NCBI RefSeq assembly: GCF_051903925.1
Contig: NZ_CP173678.1
Location: forward strand, 3,472,001-3,536,000
Reading direction: 5' to 3'
DNA: 64,000 nucleotides
Source of the DNA: G051903925 sp051903925
GTDB lineage: Bacteria > Pseudomonadota > Alphaproteobacteria > Zavarziniales > Zavarziniaceae
Positions 63,274 through 64,000 of the stretch are shown here, piece after piece. Each line of letters opens with the position of its first letter. The first letter of the stretch is position 1. A model generated the notes under the pieces. It was not told where the DNA came from, searched no databases, and saw only the letters and a program-made list of their open reading frames with translations. The position numbers and the translations under genes are program-made.

Positions 63274-64000
63274 TCAGTCCTCGCCGCTGACCCCGGCCTC
63301 GGCGAATGTCGCCATGCCGCCGTGGACCGCCAGCGCGGCCCGCAGGATCGGCACGGCCAGGGCGGCACCGGACCCTTCGCCCAGGCGCAGGCCCAGGTCC
63401 AGCAGGGGCTGCAGCCCCAGCGCCACCAGCTGCCGCCGGTGGCCCTGCTCGGCCGAACAGTGGCCGGCCAGCGCGTGGTCGAGCAGGCCAGGACCCAGCG
63501 CCCGCACGACCAGAGCAGACGCGGTGCTGACAAAGCCATCCAGGACCACCGGCACGCCGCGCATGCGCGCAACCAGAATGGCGCCGACCATCGCCGCCAG
63601 CTCGCGCCCGCCCAGGCGGCGCAGAACTTCGACCGGGTCCGCCAGCCAGGGACCATGGAGGGCAAGCCCGGCATCCACCGCCGCGGCCTTGCGCGCCAGG
63701 CCTTCCCCGTCGACCCCCGTCCCGCGCCCGACCCAGCTGGCACCGTCGCCCCCCAGCAACGCCGCCGACAGGGCGGCGGCGACCGTGGTGTTGGCGATCC
63801 CCATCTCCCCCACCGCCAGCAGGTCGATGCCGTCCGGCACCGCGTGCCAGCCCGCCTGCACCGCCGCCAGGCATTCCGCAGCACTCATGGCCGGGCCTTG
63901 CGTGAAGTCGGCCGTCGGCCGCGCCAGGTCCAGGGCCAGCACGTCGAGGGTCGCCCCGGCAAGGGCCGACAGCTGGTTGATCGCGGCCCCGCCCGCCGCG
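63274..64000 (-). CDS. cobT: Nicotinate-nucleotide-dimethylbenzimidazole phosphoribosyltransferase (partial)
   Basis: Makes alpha-ribazole phosphate for the lower ligand of cobalamin. About 242 codons are visible; the start of the gene lies beyond the window edge. GGAAINQLS at the truncated end, LLAVGEMGIANTT (about in the middle) with GRGTG, and a C-terminal RLGEGSGAALAVPILRAAL block are typical of CobT. The family's catalytic Glu near the C terminus is in GEGSGAA. A GTG at 63940-63942 is in frame but is internal, not a start. Neighbouring cob genes are expected outside the window. Confidence 0.93.
   Translation of the reverse strand, partial: AAGGAAINQLSALAGATLDVLALDLARPTADFTQGPAMSAAECLAAVQAGWHAVPDGIDLLAVGEMGIANTTVAAALSAALLGGDGASWVGRGTGVDGEGLARKAAAVDAGLALHGPWLADPVEVLRRLGGRELAAMVGAILVARMRGVPVVLDGFVSTASALVVRALGPGLLDHALAGHCSAEQGHRRQLVALGLQPLLDLGLRLGEGSGAALAVPILRAALAVHGGMATFAEAGVSGED

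Overview
The window is about 64 kb of high-GC (close to 70% by eye) bacterial chromosome, densely packed, with many 4-bp ATGA/GTGA gene overlaps. Several features point to an alphaproteobacterium, most likely of the Rhodospirillales: the trpGDC-moaC-moeA order, a NUDIX-type NAD regulator with nadABC, a DivL-type kinase next to ahcY, and dispersed palindromic repeats of the CCCCGCGAAGGCGGGGATCCAG and CCTCATCCTGAGGTGC types. Genus cannot be settled from the sequence alone. I saw no rRNA, tRNA, insertion sequence, prophage or CRISPR array.

Layout. 1-3750 is a tightly coupled tryptophan/molybdopterin operon (trpG end, trpD, trpC, moaC, moeA). 3883-10507 is a mixed housekeeping stretch: proline iminopeptidase, Tat-exported flavin amine oxidase, HD-domain hydrolase, aldehyde dehydrogenase, a META-domain lipoprotein and a NadQ-like NAD regulator. 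10637-14635 holds a Baeyer-Villiger-type flavin monooxygenase, a small membrane protein and an NAD-type malic enzyme. 14878-18491 is nadA-nadB-nadC, preceded by two near-identical inverted repeats that look like NadQ operators. 18507-24919 carries a chemotaxis receptor with a small coupled partner, an MgtC-like protein, an SDR/carboxymuconolactone-decarboxylase-like pair, a gamma-glutamyltransferase and an unknown protein.

25362-32075 is a metal-related block: secreted Cys-containing small proteins, the copper chaperone PCu(A)C, SCO1, a PepSY membrane protein, two tandem ferritin-like diiron proteins and an HpnL/MprF-type flippase-like protein. 32108-36037 encodes a DivL-like kinase (Tyr in place of the phospho-acceptor His) and S-adenosylhomocysteinase, which has an 18-bp perfect palindrome in its leader. 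36150-43979 contains an acyl-CoA dehydrogenase, a LysR regulator, and on the other strand a membrane-anchored homologue of linalool dehydratase/isomerase, a phytanoyl-CoA dioxygenase-like enzyme, a thiolase and a transglutaminase-like protein. This looks like an accessory catabolic module and is the most novel part of the window.

44305-53480 is a complete MdtABC-type tripartite RND efflux operon with its own outer-membrane factor. 53539-64000 carries a large DUF2339 membrane protein, an esterase, a tiny conserved protein with a TTG start, a class III aminotransferase, an APH-like kinase, two convergent TetR regulators, a hotdog thioesterase, an NTF2-like protein and the start-truncated cobT.
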